A stretch of DNA of 64,000 nt from Megaleporinus macrocephalus (lineage: Eukaryota; Chordata; Actinopteri; Characiformes; Anostomidae): contig CM038706.1 of assembly GCA_021613375.1 (NCBI GenBank), positions 18,977,366 to 19,041,365 of the forward strand, in the 5' to 3' direction. The position numbers and the translations under genes are program-made. A model generated the notes under the pieces. The model ran no database searches. It was not told the origin of the DNA and saw nothing but the letters and a program-made list of their open reading frames with translations. This document shows positions 23,476-37,100 of this stretch, one piece after another. Every line of letters starts with the position of its first letter. Position 1 is the first letter of the stretch.

Positions 23476-24409
23476 ATGATTGTTGATGCAAGGAGGAAGC
23501 GAGAGCTACACACACCCCTGTACATAGGGGAGACTGAGGTGGAGAGGGTGAAAACCTTTAAGTTCCTTGGCATTCACATCAGTGAGGATCTCAGATGGTC
23601 CCACAACACTCAGATCATCATCAGGTAGTCCCAGCAGCGACTGTACTTTCTGAGAAGGCTGAGAAAATTTGGTATGCCAACCAAAATTCTCAGCACCTTC
23701 TACAGGAGTATGATTCAGAGTGTTCTTACCAGCTCCATCATCGTCTGGTATGGAAACTCAGGACAGAAAGGCTCTCCAGCGTGTGATCAAAACTGCACAG
23801 TCCATCTCAGGAGCAGCCTTCCCCTCACTGCAGAACATCTACCACACCAGGGTCACCAGGAGGGCCCACAATATAATCAGGGACAGTACACACCCCCAGC
23901 ACACACTCTTCACACGTTTACCTTCAGGCAGACGTTACAGGAGTGTGAAGTCCAGGACCACAAGACTGACAAACAGTTTCTACTCACAGGCCATCAGGCT
24001 TGTGAACACCTCACGCACTACATCTCTAACCTCTCCTATCTGAACTGGTTTTAACTGGTCAGATTTTAACTGCACCTTACACTCACTGTACTGCTGCTTA
24101 CACACAATACTGTTTACATTTACTACTCACACAAAACATTATTGTTTACATTTGTTACTTTCAACTTGCATTTTATGGCTGCTGCTCTTCATACTTGCAC
24201 ATAAAAGCACACGTAACTTTTATTTTTTATTCTTTAACTATAAAAATACTTTTATCTACTTCAACTTATATTGTTATACTTTGTATATTTTGTATGTATT
24301 TGTTATCTTTATCTATTGGTGAATGGAGGAGCAGCAAAGAATTTCATTGTACAATGTAACTGTCTGTTCTGCTGTACACATGACAATAAAACTCTTGAAT
24401 CTTGAATCC
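23476..24409 (+). mobile_element. 5'-truncated LINE (L2/Maui-like), RT C-terminus plus 3' tail
   Basis: Encodes the end of a non-LTR reverse transcriptase: VKTFKFLGIHISEDLRWS (from about 23551), QQRLYFLRRLRKFG, SVLTSSIIVWYGN, then after a frameshift near 23755 QDRKALQRVIKTAQ, PSLQNIYHTRVTRRAHNIIR and SGRRYRSVKSRTTRLTNSFY. A stop codon at about 23626 also interrupts it. The 3' UTR ends in an AATAAA signal and a short CTTGAATC tandem tail at about 24393-24408. Lack of 5' sequence is typical of LINE insertions. Inactive. Confidence 0.9.
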
Positions 24410-24948
24410 AATAGAGATGCTGCAAAATTGCTTGGATTTTTAAATTTCAGCACATTTGATTTGACATAAAGTATTGGATGATAGCTACAAACAGCATTGG
24501 GCTACTATTAATCATATTACTTTTATTTGCATTTATTCTCATATTTGTGTTTTGCCCTAATAAACAGCTTTATATCTAAACGGAAGCCTTCTCAGTCTTT
24601 TATCAGTGATAGACAGCCTTGACATCTGTTCATCTCCCTCTTATTCATAATGCATCTCACCAATGAGACTGTTTTTTTAAACAGATCTTCTATAAACTAC
24701 AACAAGACATATTCATTTATTGATTACTGTATATTCTTAAAAGATTCAATTCAAATCATATATTGAAAAATACATCAAAAGATGTATGTTGCAAACAAGA
24801 GTTCTCAAGAATCTTTATAACCTTTTTATTTGGCCAGTGGTGCCCCACAGATAAACATGACATATGTTAATAATTGAAAGTCATTTTCAGAAATCGGGAC
24901 ATTATTTTATTTCATTTACATTGTTGGTGTTGTTTTTACTTTGTTTTA
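24410..24948. other. Unassigned AT-rich DNA
   Basis: No features recognised. Confidence 0.5.
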
Positions 24949-25125
24949 TGCCGGGGCCAACAACATCCCTCTTACGCTGCTGTTCTCCCACATCTAGCAC
25001 ACCTGATTCAGCTCTTAATCTAATGAACTTGCCTGTTATTTGTCGAGTCAGGTATGTTCGAGTGGGGAAAACACAAACATGTGCAGAGCATTAAGTGCCC
25101 AGGACTGACACTGGGAACCACTGAG
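24949..25125. mobile_element. hAT-like MITE, diverged
   Basis: Short palindromic element: 'gcacacctgattcag' on the left arm and, on the right, 'gtgcagagc' and a 'ctgggaaccactga' end. The motif set (CACACCTGATTCA, GTGGGGAAAACAC, GTGCAG, CCAGG, GGGAACCACTG) matches non-autonomous hAT elements common in fish. Related copies lie at 37463 and 37945. Confidence 0.55.
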
Positions 25126-25300
25126 TGAAACCAACCCTAAGCAGTTTTCTGTAAACACTCGAAAAAGTATTTTCTTAAAACTGCATTTCAATAATTTTTT
25201 AAATAAGTTGAAATAAATAAAGAAATGAGGTACAGCAATAACGATTTTGGCAAAATATGTCCAAATGTTGTGTGGAAGGAAATTTTGGAACTTAATTAAT

Positions 25301-25980
25301 TACACCAATCAGGTATAACATTAAAACTACCTCCTTCTTTTTACAGATATTGTCCATTTTACCATATAGCTGCACTTTGTAGTTCTGCATCACAGACTGT
25401 AGTCCATCTGTTGTTCTACATAACCTCCTTAAACCCTGTCAGGACCCCAAGGCATTAGGTGGTGCATCATTCTCAGCAGTGCAGATGGACTACAGTTGGT
25501 TTATAGTTCTTCAATAACCAACTGTAAGCCATCTGTTTCTCTGCCTACTTTGTTAGCCCGTTTTTACCCACAGGACCACCGCAGAGCAGATATTGTGTGT
25601 GAGGTGTAATATTCACAGCATTGCTGGTGGTGGTGTGTTAGTGTGTGTTGCGCTGATACGAGTGGATCAGACACAGCAGTGGTGTTGGAGTGTTTAAATG
25701 CCTCAAGGTCACTGCTGGACTGAGAATAGTCCACCAACCAGCAATATCCAGTCAACCTGTGGGCAAGAGTCCTGTGACCACTGATGAAGGACTAGAAGAA
25801 GACCAAGACAAGCTGTGCAGCCACAGATGAGCTATCGTCTCTGACTTTACCTAAACAAGGTGGACCAGAAAGGTAGAAACATGGAACTGCTGTGACTGAT
25901 CCTCTCCTACCAGCACAACATGCTAACACCACCATCACCGTGTCAGTGTCACTGCAGGGCTGAGAGCTGGTGGTGATGTC
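25301..25980 (+). mobile_element. Long palindromic MITE, copy 1 (right end missing)
   Basis: Starts with an 'ataacattaaaactacctcc' terminal repeat followed by 'gactgtagtccatctgttg', 'gtgtgttagtgtgtgttgcg', 'ggatcagacacagcag', 'ctgctggactgagaatagtc', 'actgatgaaggactagaaga' and 'gtgtcagtgtcactgcag'. The same modules in the same order make up 57219-57946, which has both ends. Here the element stops at 25980, short of the right terminal repeat, and a LINE tail begins 85 bp later. Confidence 0.8.
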
Positions 25981-26062
25981 TAAAAGATTTAATTTCTGTA
26001 GAAAAACAAACTCAACTTTAGCTTCAGCCTGTTTGCCAGACGGGTTTTTAAAGCTCCAGGAC

Positions 26063-26330
26063 AGATTCAAGATTCAAGATTCAAGATTTTATTGTCATAT
26101 GAACAGCAGAAACAGACAGTTACACTGTACAATCAAATTCTTACTTTGCTGTTCCTCCATTCACAAATAGATAAAGATAACAAAAAAAGAAATAATAAAA
26201 AAATATATACAAAATATAAAAATATAATAATATATTATAAATTGAATTAAATAAAATTGAAATATGTTTTCTCTTTTATAATTAAAAACAAAAAATAAAA
26301 GTTTGTGTGCATTTATGTGCAAGTATGAAG
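26063..26330 (-). mobile_element. LINE 3' end, minus strand, same family as 23476-24409
   Basis: Reverse complement matches 24190-24409: tandem GATTCAA units at the tail, 'attgtcatatgaacagcag', 'acagttacactgtacaat', 'gctgttcctccattcac' and finally 'tgtgcaagtatgaag'. Only the 3' UTR is present. Confidence 0.85.
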
Positions 26331-29300
26331 ACAGAAAGTCTTTAAATGTTTTGCATTGTAAATTAAAATATGAGCCTGAAATATTAGTGCCATTATAAAG
26401 ATATCAAAGTAAATATGTTTTTTTGCAACCCATTTCACATCTAAACACTGTGAATGACTTTTAACCATTACTGACAAGAATCAATAAGAGGACTTCCCCT
26501 TTAATGTGTCACATTTTACTAATGTGCAACCACTTGGCACATTTGAATCATGTAACCTCATAAAATTCAAAGCACCAGTTTTTCAGTGTAGTCAGTCTTG
26601 TGGAATGTAACCATTTAGATGGTCTCAGTTAACAGGCTACCTATCCCACAAGGCCACTGGTGTTAGCTTGATTGACGGAACCAATTTCTCCTCAGAGGTG
26701 TCCTGAACATTTAGAGCTTTAGAGCTAGGTATTTTGATTGGTCAATGGCACAACATATCTTATGCCAACAGCATAGCCAATCCAAACCTTTTAATGAGCA
26801 GCAGTAATTAAAAGCCATCTTTAGGCCTTGCCATGCAGCAAAATCATAGAGGTCTGGACATTTACCCTGCGGTAACATCCAACATGACCGGCATGACCAA
26901 AAACCAATATCACTGAGAGTCACCATAAAAATCCAATACCCTTCAGCCTACTGTATTTCAATGAATGCAGCAGCGATCCTGGTGTCGGTACAGTGTGTTC
27001 CAATAGCTTTGAAGCCACCACAGGGAAATGAAACACGAAAATGTGGCACCAGGATTTTTCTTCTTGGATAGCACCTGTGCCGACTACAAAAGAATCTCAA
27101 CATTCAGCCTTTATATCTAATAAATAATATATGTAATTTCTTACTGGCAGTGAAAGCAGATGTGAGGTACCAGATCCTTGCCTCTGCTGGAAGTCCTAAT
27201 GTGAAGAGAGGATTCCAAATACATTTCAAACAAATGATAGATGGTGCTAAAACACAGAAAGCACATGACCCGTCCACACTTTTTTTCTTAATGGGGGAAA
27301 CAGTTGGGTGGTGCATGTATAGCAAAAGACTGTTTTTGATGTGGATGTTGTGTCAAACTGTCTGAACAATTGCAGTAACTAGCACAGTTAGCGAACTATG
27401 GATAATAAGAATGATAGGCTCTGCTAGGTATTGCTTTAACAATCAATTTTTATTTATTACTGATGGTAAAACTGCATTAATACCATATGTGCCATTGAGT
27501 GCACCTTGGACCCACATTATAGGTGCAGTTTGTATGTTTAGCAAATAATATCACAGATAAAGAAACAGATAAAGAAATAGATGTCTATGTAGTGTGTTGA
27601 AGAGATATCTGCTAAAGTTAGCATATTAACTAGTTAGCCCCGGCCTGTCCTGTCTTGTAATGCCACATTGTACCTCAGTAGGTGATATTGAGTCGCTGTA
27701 ATAAATTAAACAGTTATAACAGTTATCAGTTATCAACCCCACTACTGCCTGGTGTTGGCAAGAAACAATATTTGGCAGCAAACAAAAGACGCAACAAAAG
27801 CAAAACAAAAATTAAAGTTTGTGTTGCTTTTAACTGCTGGAGCCTGTTTGCTGGAGATGATGAGTAAAAGGGTCAAGTTTGATACAACAGACTGGTAAGG
27901 AGTGAATAGGAAGGAGGAGGGGCTGTGCATTTTCTTGTTTTTTATTATAGGGATGACAACCGCGATTTTCTATTGATCTGTAGTAAAACTGAATCTTACA
28001 AATTTTTCCTTTAATGAATGACACTCTATAAAGACAATTATAATAAAAAGTTAAGTATAATTGCAAAGAAGCAAACTGTCGACTACTGCAACGTTTTAGA
28101 GTTTTAGCAATATGTAGTGTGTTACAAAAAATTAGGAAGATTAAATAATTTAACAACTGAATTAGAGCTTGAATGAATATTAACCCACTGGATCATTTCA
28201 TTCATATGACCGTTAACCCTCAATTCATCCTTAAAATATAGACTTGAGAATAAAACTATTCATACAGTATAATATATAAAACTATTCTATACAATAATAT
28301 TGCTCCATTAAAATTTAATGTTAATGTGGTGACAACATTTCTTATTTAGGCATCTAAAACATGTTATTTTTATGTGTATCATTCAGGATAATATAAGATA
28401 ATATAAGACTACATATAGTTTTTCTGACATGTAACTTGATTACACAGAAAATCACAAGCATAGTGGATTGTTTTGGCTGTCTATATAATTAAGCCATGAT
28501 AAACCAGGTTATTTTGACTAATCCATAGAAGAGAGAATAGAAGGACAGTGGATTTAAGCAGGGTATTTTTGTAATTTTTGAACGAGGGATTGGCATCTCC
28601 TTACGTACTCCCTCAAATCCAGGCGCACATCTGCCAGAATAAAAACAGACACAGTTGTATTCCGTAAAACTAGAATCTAACTGGGACACAGGCAGTGTGA
28701 GCAGCAGAGAAAGAAAGGAACAGCAGCTAAACGTCCTATCAAAACTTCTCAGTTAGGAAGCCCCTAGAGAGGACCTCAGGTAAAAAGTCTATTGCAGCAG
28801 GATTTCTGTTAGGGGTTCTAATATCGATAGAGGAAACACCGGCATTCAGTTCCTCTTCAGGGCAAACAGAGATGGCACACTAAAATTCCTCTCATGCTCG
28901 CTTCACAGGAGCCTTTTTGTAGATGTTTGAGAGTGTAGTCCATTGTACTGAGGACCAGTTCAGTATGAATTATTTAGGCCCCTGAAGGCAAAACTAAAAA
29001 TGAAATCTGGAGTAAACATGAATAAGTTATAAAGTTATTGTCCATGTGGCAATGTAAGCGTCACTGCTGGCAAGCTCTGTCTGGCTACTTTCTGCCGGTG
29101 ACTGAGATTTCCAACAACATAATAACATCAGCTGGTAATGAGAATTGGACTCAATGTAATTAAGTATTATTTATGCACTGCATGAACTCAATGATGCTTA
29201 TACACAATATGCAAATTGAGACTCAAGTCATTGGGACATTCTATTCTGTTTCGCCCAGTGAGAACCCAAGAACACACTCCCCTCACCCCCCACCCCGACC

Positions 29301-29537
29301 CGAGACCACCAATACCTACATGGTCTAATCAAAACAGACAAATTAAACCTCATTTCCTGCAACTCCAAAATACTTGAACATTCACTAACACATGGGGTGA
29401 ACGCTTTATTATTATAATTATTCCAATTATTATTTTACAGTAATGAAAGCAACTATAGTCTACATACTACACATGCTCCACTAAAATGATCAACACTTTA
29501 CTGAGACTTCAGGTGGGAATTTTATTAACACAAGTTA
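26331..29537. other. Unassigned AT-rich DNA
   Basis: About 3.2 kb with no recognised exon or repeat ends. Short direct duplications (for example gataatataa twice near 28390) are the only local structure. Confidence 0.4.
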
Positions 29538-30040
29538 CACTAACGCTCAAAAGTTTGGGATCACAGTAAAATGTTCTTGTTTTCAATGGAGTATCTTCCT
29601 TCCTTAACACAACAATGGACTGACGGGTCTCTAAAGAAAGTTGTTTCTTTCTGGTCATTTTGAGTTGGTCAGCAAGCCATCAACTGCTGATGCTTCAGGT
29701 ACTAAACTAACCTAGAATGTTGTTCTCCCTTTTATGCTCACTTATTAGTAGAATGTTTTTCAGCTGTGCATCACAATTGAGCAAGAGTGTCCTAACAACC
29801 AATTAGCCCAATAACATCCTTAACTTGGACTGGCAGCCGTACCAGGAGAATTGCTGATAATAGGACTATATGCAAAATAAGCCTCTATACAAAAATAGGC
29901 TTTAATGCAAACATTTTTATTATATAAAAATCATCTGATACACTTAAATTAATTGTGAAATGGACAATATTGTTTGTGAATTGCATGAAAATTGCATGAA
30001 ATGAAATTCTAAAGTGATCCTAAACTTTTGAGCAGTACTG
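29538..30040. mobile_element. Non-autonomous Tc1/mariner element, ~503 bp
   Basis: Terminal repeats of 27 bp, left 'gctcaaaagtttgggatcac', right 'gtgatcctaaacttttgagc', inverted with 4 mismatches in total. Both ends abut TA dinucleotides (29536-29537 and 30041-30042), the standard target duplication for this superfamily. The interior has no transposase. Confidence 0.85.
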
Positions 30041-30042
30041 TA

Positions 30043-31649
30043 AGTACACCCATTGTGCTGAGTGTTGGTGGTTATATGACGTGCTCTTTTCTAGCATGAG
30101 GCTTGCATCTAAATAACTTAACAGTAATAGCGAACATTAGTGCTAGCTAATTGTTTAGCACTTGCAAATCTCTCAATGTTCACCAAAACATGTTTGTTTC
30201 CACTTCATATAATAACTAATACTTTTATATATCTACAAAATAACGTACTGGCGTTACCGTTATCTTTCCTGGCAGGCTGGTGCTGGTATGATGGTACAGG
30301 CTTATACAATAATAAGGGTATATTAAATTAGTATATTGGGAGGACTTGAACTTGAACCTCTTGATTTCAGATTTGTAAATGTAAATGTTTGAGCAAATCA
30401 TTACCAACCACCTTGTGCTATATATTATATTGTATAAAAGTGCCTTAAGAAAGCATGAGGCTGTGCGAAACCACACTGTCTGGAAGCTAATTTCATCTTC
30501 AAGTGAGGAATATTTCATCATCAGTTATATATTGAAACACACTGGACTTAAAGGGCACGACTGGCTGTGCCGAGAGGTCCATCATGTGTCATCTTACGGA
30601 GTGACACATCATTTGTTTAACAAATGCTGAACTAAACTAATATAAATGGCTCTGTCTTCTCATAAATTACTTTATTATAACAGCGCTCCCAGCTCCCCAC
30701 GCCAGTGGGTATTCCATGAAACAAGATGTTTCACAGTGGGATTACATTATTGAGATATCAGGCTGTTCATACAAGTGGGTTTAACTCACTCAAAAAATAA
30801 AGTTCCTTAAAAGTTTCAATTTCTTGGAATAATTCATGGTGGTTTAGTCCCAGTCTGGGAAATGTTTAGTGTGATAGAGCGAGTGAATAGAAAAAAATTG
30901 TCAGATGAATTTCATTTAGTTTCATTTTTTTAAAATGACTGTCAACTTCAAATGTATTAGTCTGAGAGAGTATTTGTCTTCATTCTTGTGTTCAGTAAAT
31001 GAAAACCACTGGGATGTTCGGTTGGTCAAAAACATCTGTTTTTTTGTGCTTAGGTTGGTCAGATCTGGGCAGTTTGAATGTGTTCAGAATGCAATCTGCT
31101 GCAGTCATTGACTGGGACAAGGTCAACAAAGACAACAGTCTTAATACATGATTATGTGACCATGTTTCACATATAAGGTTATAATTAAAAGAAACCAATA
31201 TATTACAAATATGAATCTCCATGTAATTGCTACCCTGACTTTTCTCAAATGCAATAATCTATGTTCTACACACAGAATTAGAATCAAAGGAATTCAAATA
31301 AAGATGAAAAAAGCATGTTTAATGCTTTCTGTCTGAAGCCCCATAATTCTTTCCAGATACACAACCATGAAAAATAAAAAGGGGCTTGTGAAATTATTAA
31401 TTAACATGTGCCTTGGATACAGCATAATAACTAAAGAAATGGAAAATGCCAGTTGACAAGTCAAACTAGTTTGGATTTTCTGGGATTTTGTATGCTCCTT
31501 AAAAGCATCAACACTGAAAACATGCTACTTTTTACACTTTTAAGATTCCATATGATACCACTTCAAAATCTGAAAAGGCAAAACAGAGAAAATTGCTCTT
31601 AAACATTTGAACTAACAGTCTAATCCAGCACAATTTAAGAGATTTCAAC
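30043..31649. other. Unassigned AT-rich DNA
   Basis: No features recognised. Confidence 0.4.
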
Positions 31650-32650
31650 TCTTACGTTACCGAAGACTTCAAGGCTGCACATCCCTGACTACCTTCAAGC
31701 TAGACTCCACACTACCAGCACCCCAGCTTCCTCCATGGGGAGCCTGAACTATGGAGAAACTTTATGGGTGAGTACCTCTGATATTTGGCCCACTATAATC
31801 AGATGTTCCCGTCTGAAAAGACTGGCCTTTGTGGTATTGTTGCTGTGAGGGCCTGCCTAAGACTAGACGACTCTCATGTGAGCCTCGGCGCGGTGAATCA
31901 CTCATTACAAAGTTCTGCAGCCTTTTCCAGCTGAGAAAAGAGGAAGCTACCCAAGCAATTATTGATAGGGACACAGTGGACAAAGAGTCTCCAGTGGTAA
32001 CAGAACATGGAAAAGCAGTTGCAAGCCAGTGTTGGGTTCCACAGCACCCCCCGAGCACCATAGAAAGCCAGTGAGGGTCCCAAAGCTCTGTCCAACGCTG
32101 TGGTGAGCACTGGCGCGTCTATATCTGCCCTCATGCTGCCACACCAAGCTGCTACACCAGAACTGACTCACCAATACACCTCACCTGTGGTGGCTTCTTT
32201 AGCTGCATGGCCTTGTTTGGCAGCTACTACTGGAGCTGATCCAGTCCTGCTCCCTGGTCAGCTCCTGTTTCCGCTTCTTGGGCTGCTCCTATTCCTGCTC
32301 CCCAGGCTGCTCTCCCATTCTACTTCCTAGGGCCACTCCTGATTCTGCCCTCTGGGGCCGCATCTCTTCTTGTGCAGGCTCCATGCAGGGCTCTTGTTGT
32401 AGTCATGCTCCCCATCCTAATCCATTGCTGGTTTTTCAAGCTGCTTCTTCTCCACAGCTGGTTCCCAGTGCAGTCCCAGTGCCGGCTCCTGACCGAGTGC
32501 CAGCTTTTCTAGCTGCTGCTGATTGTTCAGTGGTGGTCCCCTCTGCCCTATGTATGCTGGCTTCCACAGCTACTTCTTCTGCTCCTTCTATGAAATGCCA
32601 ATGGATGGTTCCACAGCTGCCTTTCCAGTGCCCCACTTAGCTGCTTCACG
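31650..32650 (+). pseudogene. Decayed, GC-richer, once-coding block (Pro/Ala-rich), origin unknown
   Basis: A kilobase that is clearly less AT-rich than its neighbours. A 50-codon plus-strand frame at about 31620-31765 contains SRLHIPDYLQARLHTTSTP and MGSLNYGETLW, then reaches a GTGAGT donor-like site. Farther on, 32100-32640 carries many gctcct/gctccc repeats that, across frameshifts, give proline/alanine-rich strings such as SAVPVPAPDRVPAF. The pattern suggests an eroded low-complexity coding region, for example from a retroelement, or a degenerate GC-rich minisatellite. I do not recognise a family. Confidence 0.35.
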
Positions 32651-33736
32651 TTGTTGGTCTTGCTGTCAGAAACAGTGGTTATAATCCTGTAACATGTAGA
32701 CAAGCCACATACAATTCTTACATAGTATTCACCCCCATATATACATATTCAACCCCACTGGCCTCTCTCTCGGCCTCTCTCTCAAACACACAATCTTACT
32801 CTCTTACTTTTTCCTTTCTCTCTTTTTGGCCTCTATCTCTTTTATATGCTCAATGTTCCTCTTCTCAATGACACAAAACATCACGCCTACTAAAGCGAGG
32901 GGTGACGATAGCACTCTCCTAGGTAGCATAACATCTCCCAGTCTGACTGTAAATATGGCCCTGCTCACATGCACCTCCTTGTTTGTGTAAACTTTGACTA
33001 ATCCTTCATAGCATCTCTTTTCTCTGAAACTGTTATGAACTTGCTGTCCTTGACAGGGCTTGTTCAGAGTGATTTCAGGTTGCTGCTGCAGAAAAAAAAT
33101 AGTGGCATCTGAAGAAAGACAAGAGTCATGTATTGGCACTGTGCTCTAGAATTTGAATTATTTCCAATTAAGGAGAGAGCGAGAGAGAGAAATAGACATA
33201 GAGAGACAGAGAGAGAGATAGAGGACAAGATTTTAATGCCATTGAATTATTGTTGTTACTGCTGGCAACATGGACGTTCTATCACAGAGATTGGTGACTC
33301 TGTAGTTCAATGCTATCTATATAGTTTCCATTAAATTACCTTTACTTTCAGTGACTCCTTAAAGTCCCCCTTAAATTATTACATTTTAAGGCTTATTAAT
33401 CATGAATAATATGGGAAACATTGCAAACTGGCTGTAGGGGGTGAAGAATGGAAGCCTGGACACAACGGTCATGGACATTTAAAGGGATAAGTTTTAAAAC
33501 ATTCGACATTAAACATTAAATTAAACTACTGATGTTGGTGGTTTGTAAAGAAAGTAAGGTGATTACTTATCACAACAAGAAAGCTTCTACTTGATTTATC
33601 TTAAAAAAACTACCCCTGTATAAGACTATTCCAAGAGGTCAAATCATACAAAAGACACTTCTGATGACAGTCTTTACTAGAAACACAGATTTGTCCAATA
33701 ATGCTTTGGTAATTAGCAGAGTAATTTATTAATATA
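32651..33736. other. CT/GA-rich low-complexity patches, otherwise unassigned
   Basis: CT-rich at about 32760-32840 and GA-rich at about 33172-33220. Confidence 0.5.
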
Positions 33737-34106
33737 CACTACTGTGCAAATGTCTTATGCACTTAAGCTCATTGTTTATAACACTTCATCTTGCATTAAA
33801 TTCCTTTACCATCCTGATTTAGCTTAATGAAGTACTGAGTAGTCAAAGCAGGTATTAGATAATAACTACAATTAATACTGTGTTGCCACAAAAAAAAGTT
33901 TGGAAAGGGTTAAATAAACACACTGGCACGTGTAAAACCACCATTTACTGGATTAATACTACTGAATATACTATATACTATATACTAATACTATTGAATA
34001 TTTAGAAAATAAAGTGTTTTGCTAAGCAAATAAAAGCTTCCTGGCTGGAAAAATAGCTTTTAAATACTATAATGTCCCAGGCGCCTAAACCCTTTGCACA
34101 GTACTG
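33737..34106. mobile_element. Non-autonomous Tc1/mariner element, ~370 bp
   Basis: Left end 'cactactgtgcaaatgtctt' and right end 'aaaccctttgcacagtactg' are inverted repeats, each bordered by TA (33735-33736, 34107-34108). No coding capacity. The TIR type differs from the element at 29538, so it is a separate family. Confidence 0.8.
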
Positions 34107-34108
34107 TA

Positions 34109-37100
34109 GTTGCGCATTTCTTTTAATTGGAGACAGAAATTCGCTTTGGAAGCCCCTCAGTGCTATCAATATAGTTTCAATTACATCGAATTACATTTCT
34201 GTCGCTGCAGTGCTTGAGGTAAAAAAAAAAAATCCAACAAAAAATTACAACAGAAGTAGATGGGTGGTCTGAAGAGGAAAAAAACCCTGTTATCTTAAAC
34301 AGAAGAGTCTCTAGTTGTGTCATCCAAGGCAGCACCTTGATAAGAGAGAATTCTAGGTGGTCGTGACATATAAGGGACACTTCTGATAAGAGAATCAGTG
34401 CTCCACCTTATCTTTGGAGTGTGGAAGTAGCAAGCCCCCATTCAGTGTGAGCTCAGCAAGCGCGGACATCGAAATAGGACAGGCAATGAAAGGGCTGGAC
34501 AGGTGATGGATGGTTGGAGGATGTGAGAGTTATATCATGGCGGGGGAGGGGGGCTGAGCATTTCATCTCTTTTCTGATTTAGAAACTCTCTAGGGGAGAA
34601 GGAGAGAGAGGGAGAGTCTACAGTGGGTTTAGATTATCGAAGGGAAAAATGAGGAATGAAATGACCTTTGATATTACTTTGGGGGTGCTGTCTCCATCTG
34701 TTCTGAGCTCCTCAGCATTCAGACAAAGTTACGGTGTTACAAAATCATGCAAATTAAAATGTATTATGTAATGGAACTGAATTCAGTAGAACCATGATCT
34801 CTCTTTATGTCCTCATTCTCATTATAACTAATTAAGCAATATATAAAAGCTCAGAGTCCCGGTTCATCCAAAATAAACATACTTAACCATTATCATTGAT
34901 ATGTTTTAATATTTATTGTTTCGTACTTGAAACTTGTGAAAATAAATGGAAGAATCTGGTAAAAGGTGTGGACATCTAACATAAGCTGATGGTCACTATA
35001 AAATAGATAATTTCATACTTGGAGATATTTTAATATGATTTAGAAGAATTTGCAGAAACATCCCTTCTGTCAATATATTTTTAAATTATTTTTACACTGA
35101 ACCTAAAGGTAAGTGTTGTTGTTGTAGACTCAAAGCCGCCAATATAGAATGTAAAATGTAATGAATGGCGTAACTCAATATATAATTAAACATGTTTATG
35201 TAATTGCATTTAAATTGAATAGAAACAAAAAACACTGGTTTTGTAGTAGAACCCACATAAACACTGTAAGGGCTGGGGGACTTTGCAGAAATGGTACGAT
35301 ACAGCAAGTAAGCAGCCACATTACTTAAACAACAAGGGCAGCATCATTTTATAAATAATACATTAATTAAACTAGACTGCAGATCTGAACCTTCATGTGA
35401 TTAAATATTTAATGCCTGAACATTTCACCTACCTGCTGTCAGCAGTGGAAGGGTTTTTTGTTTTCTTTTTTTTCAGGGTGTGCGTTTGCAGTCCCATCAT
35501 AAAAGATGGTTCTTTTAAATCTTGTAAATTTTCTAATGTTATTTTTTACAAGCAAAATAAAATTAATTGTCAATAGTTGGTTTATTAAATGTTCCTAGAA
35601 TAAAGCACAAAACTACTTGTGAAGCAGTCTTCTGTTATCCTTTATACTATTTTTGCCATAGACTGTTTGAATAATTTGTGAAAAAATCATTTGAGCTCAG
35701 TCATTGTAGCTATTTTTTGCCAAGGTTTGAAATCAGACAGTACTGACAGAACGCCCTGCGTGACCTTGTAAGTTTTCTTATTCCCTGATTTTTCACCCTG
35801 GGTTTCTGCTTCACAGCATGACAATCATTATTAGAAGAGACAGGATGGTTCTACTATGACACTTTGGGGAAACACAGCCCAGATTGTCACCCACACTGCA
35901 AACACTCAGTGACTTCCGCAGATTCGGAAGGTCTTATTTCACATAATCATGAGATGCCATATATATATCGTAGTATTGACGTAGACCAAGACACATGGGA
36001 GGCTGTAATTCTGCTGCTATTAGGTGTTCTTTTATTAAACACCAGCAGAAAGGCACATAGAGAGCACTGAAATCATGGAGGAGGTTGCCACTAACTACAG
36101 GCTTCACCCTACCGGAGACCTCCGATTACACAAAAACTATACCAATTAAACCCTCACCCCAGCACAAACTGACACAATAAACACATAGCTTTAACTGGAG
36201 AACAACAACATAAACATCACAAATAGCCCCCTTTCTAGAGAGTCACTACAAAATGGTTTCCCCTCTTTGCAGTAGCAACATTGTGACTTCGTAGACACAG
36301 AGTGCATTAAAACCTTGTCCCAACATTTCCAGAAATGGGGTTTTTCAAAAAGAACTAGTGAAAACTGACAGTTTAGAAATAGGCAGTAAGTGTAAAACAT
36401 AGTAGTTTGTTAGATGAAGTAAATTACTTGTCTTCAAAGTTGTCCTTCCCTTCAATTCTGTGTCCACCACAAAACGAAAAGCACAAACAAAGACAAACGT
36501 TACCAGTTTTCAAGGAATGTCATCAAAATGCAATGTATTACCTCATACTGGTAACATCTTCCATTCCGAGTGATTGACGTTGTGTTCTCTATGTTCTCAA
36601 AAAGAGTTTTGAACTTCATTTAGGAACTTCATTTGAGGAAACTAAAGAGATGTGAGCTAAGGTCATGAACACTAGCTTCATAAATGTATATATTCCTTCC
36701 ATCCACTGTTGTTCATATACAGCACCTGCAGCTGTTTACTGGAATACTCTCAGAGCTGCTCATGATATGCTCCAGCATGGAGAAGTTTTGGCACACTAGT
36801 CTGGAATACTATTACATTCAGGGAACACCTCTTGCCAGTAACAGGTGGCAGCCAATCCCAGCATGCCAATGACAGGTGGCATCCAATCATAACTTGCCAA
36901 AGGAGCTGGCCTGCCTCCCCATATCATGTCTGTGCCAAAGACAGGTAGAGAAATATGGCTGCGTGCCACTACAAACTCTGCTTTTTAGTCTGGCTTCTCT
37001 CCTGGACTGGGTCAGATCTGGGGGTCTTTTTCTCATTCTGGTGTGTCTGCATCTCTGCTTGGTTTTCTGTCCTGTCTGTCAGTCTCTGTTAGTATCTTTC

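Noticed and set aside
33250..34390. Possible duplication linking 33.25-33.66 kb to 34.15-34.39 kb
   Set aside because: Only short scattered similarities (ctatcaatatagtttc, gacacttctgat); not convincing without an alignment.
35448..35477. Strong polypyrimidine-AG acceptor on the plus strand
   Set aside because: No coding pattern or donor follows it.
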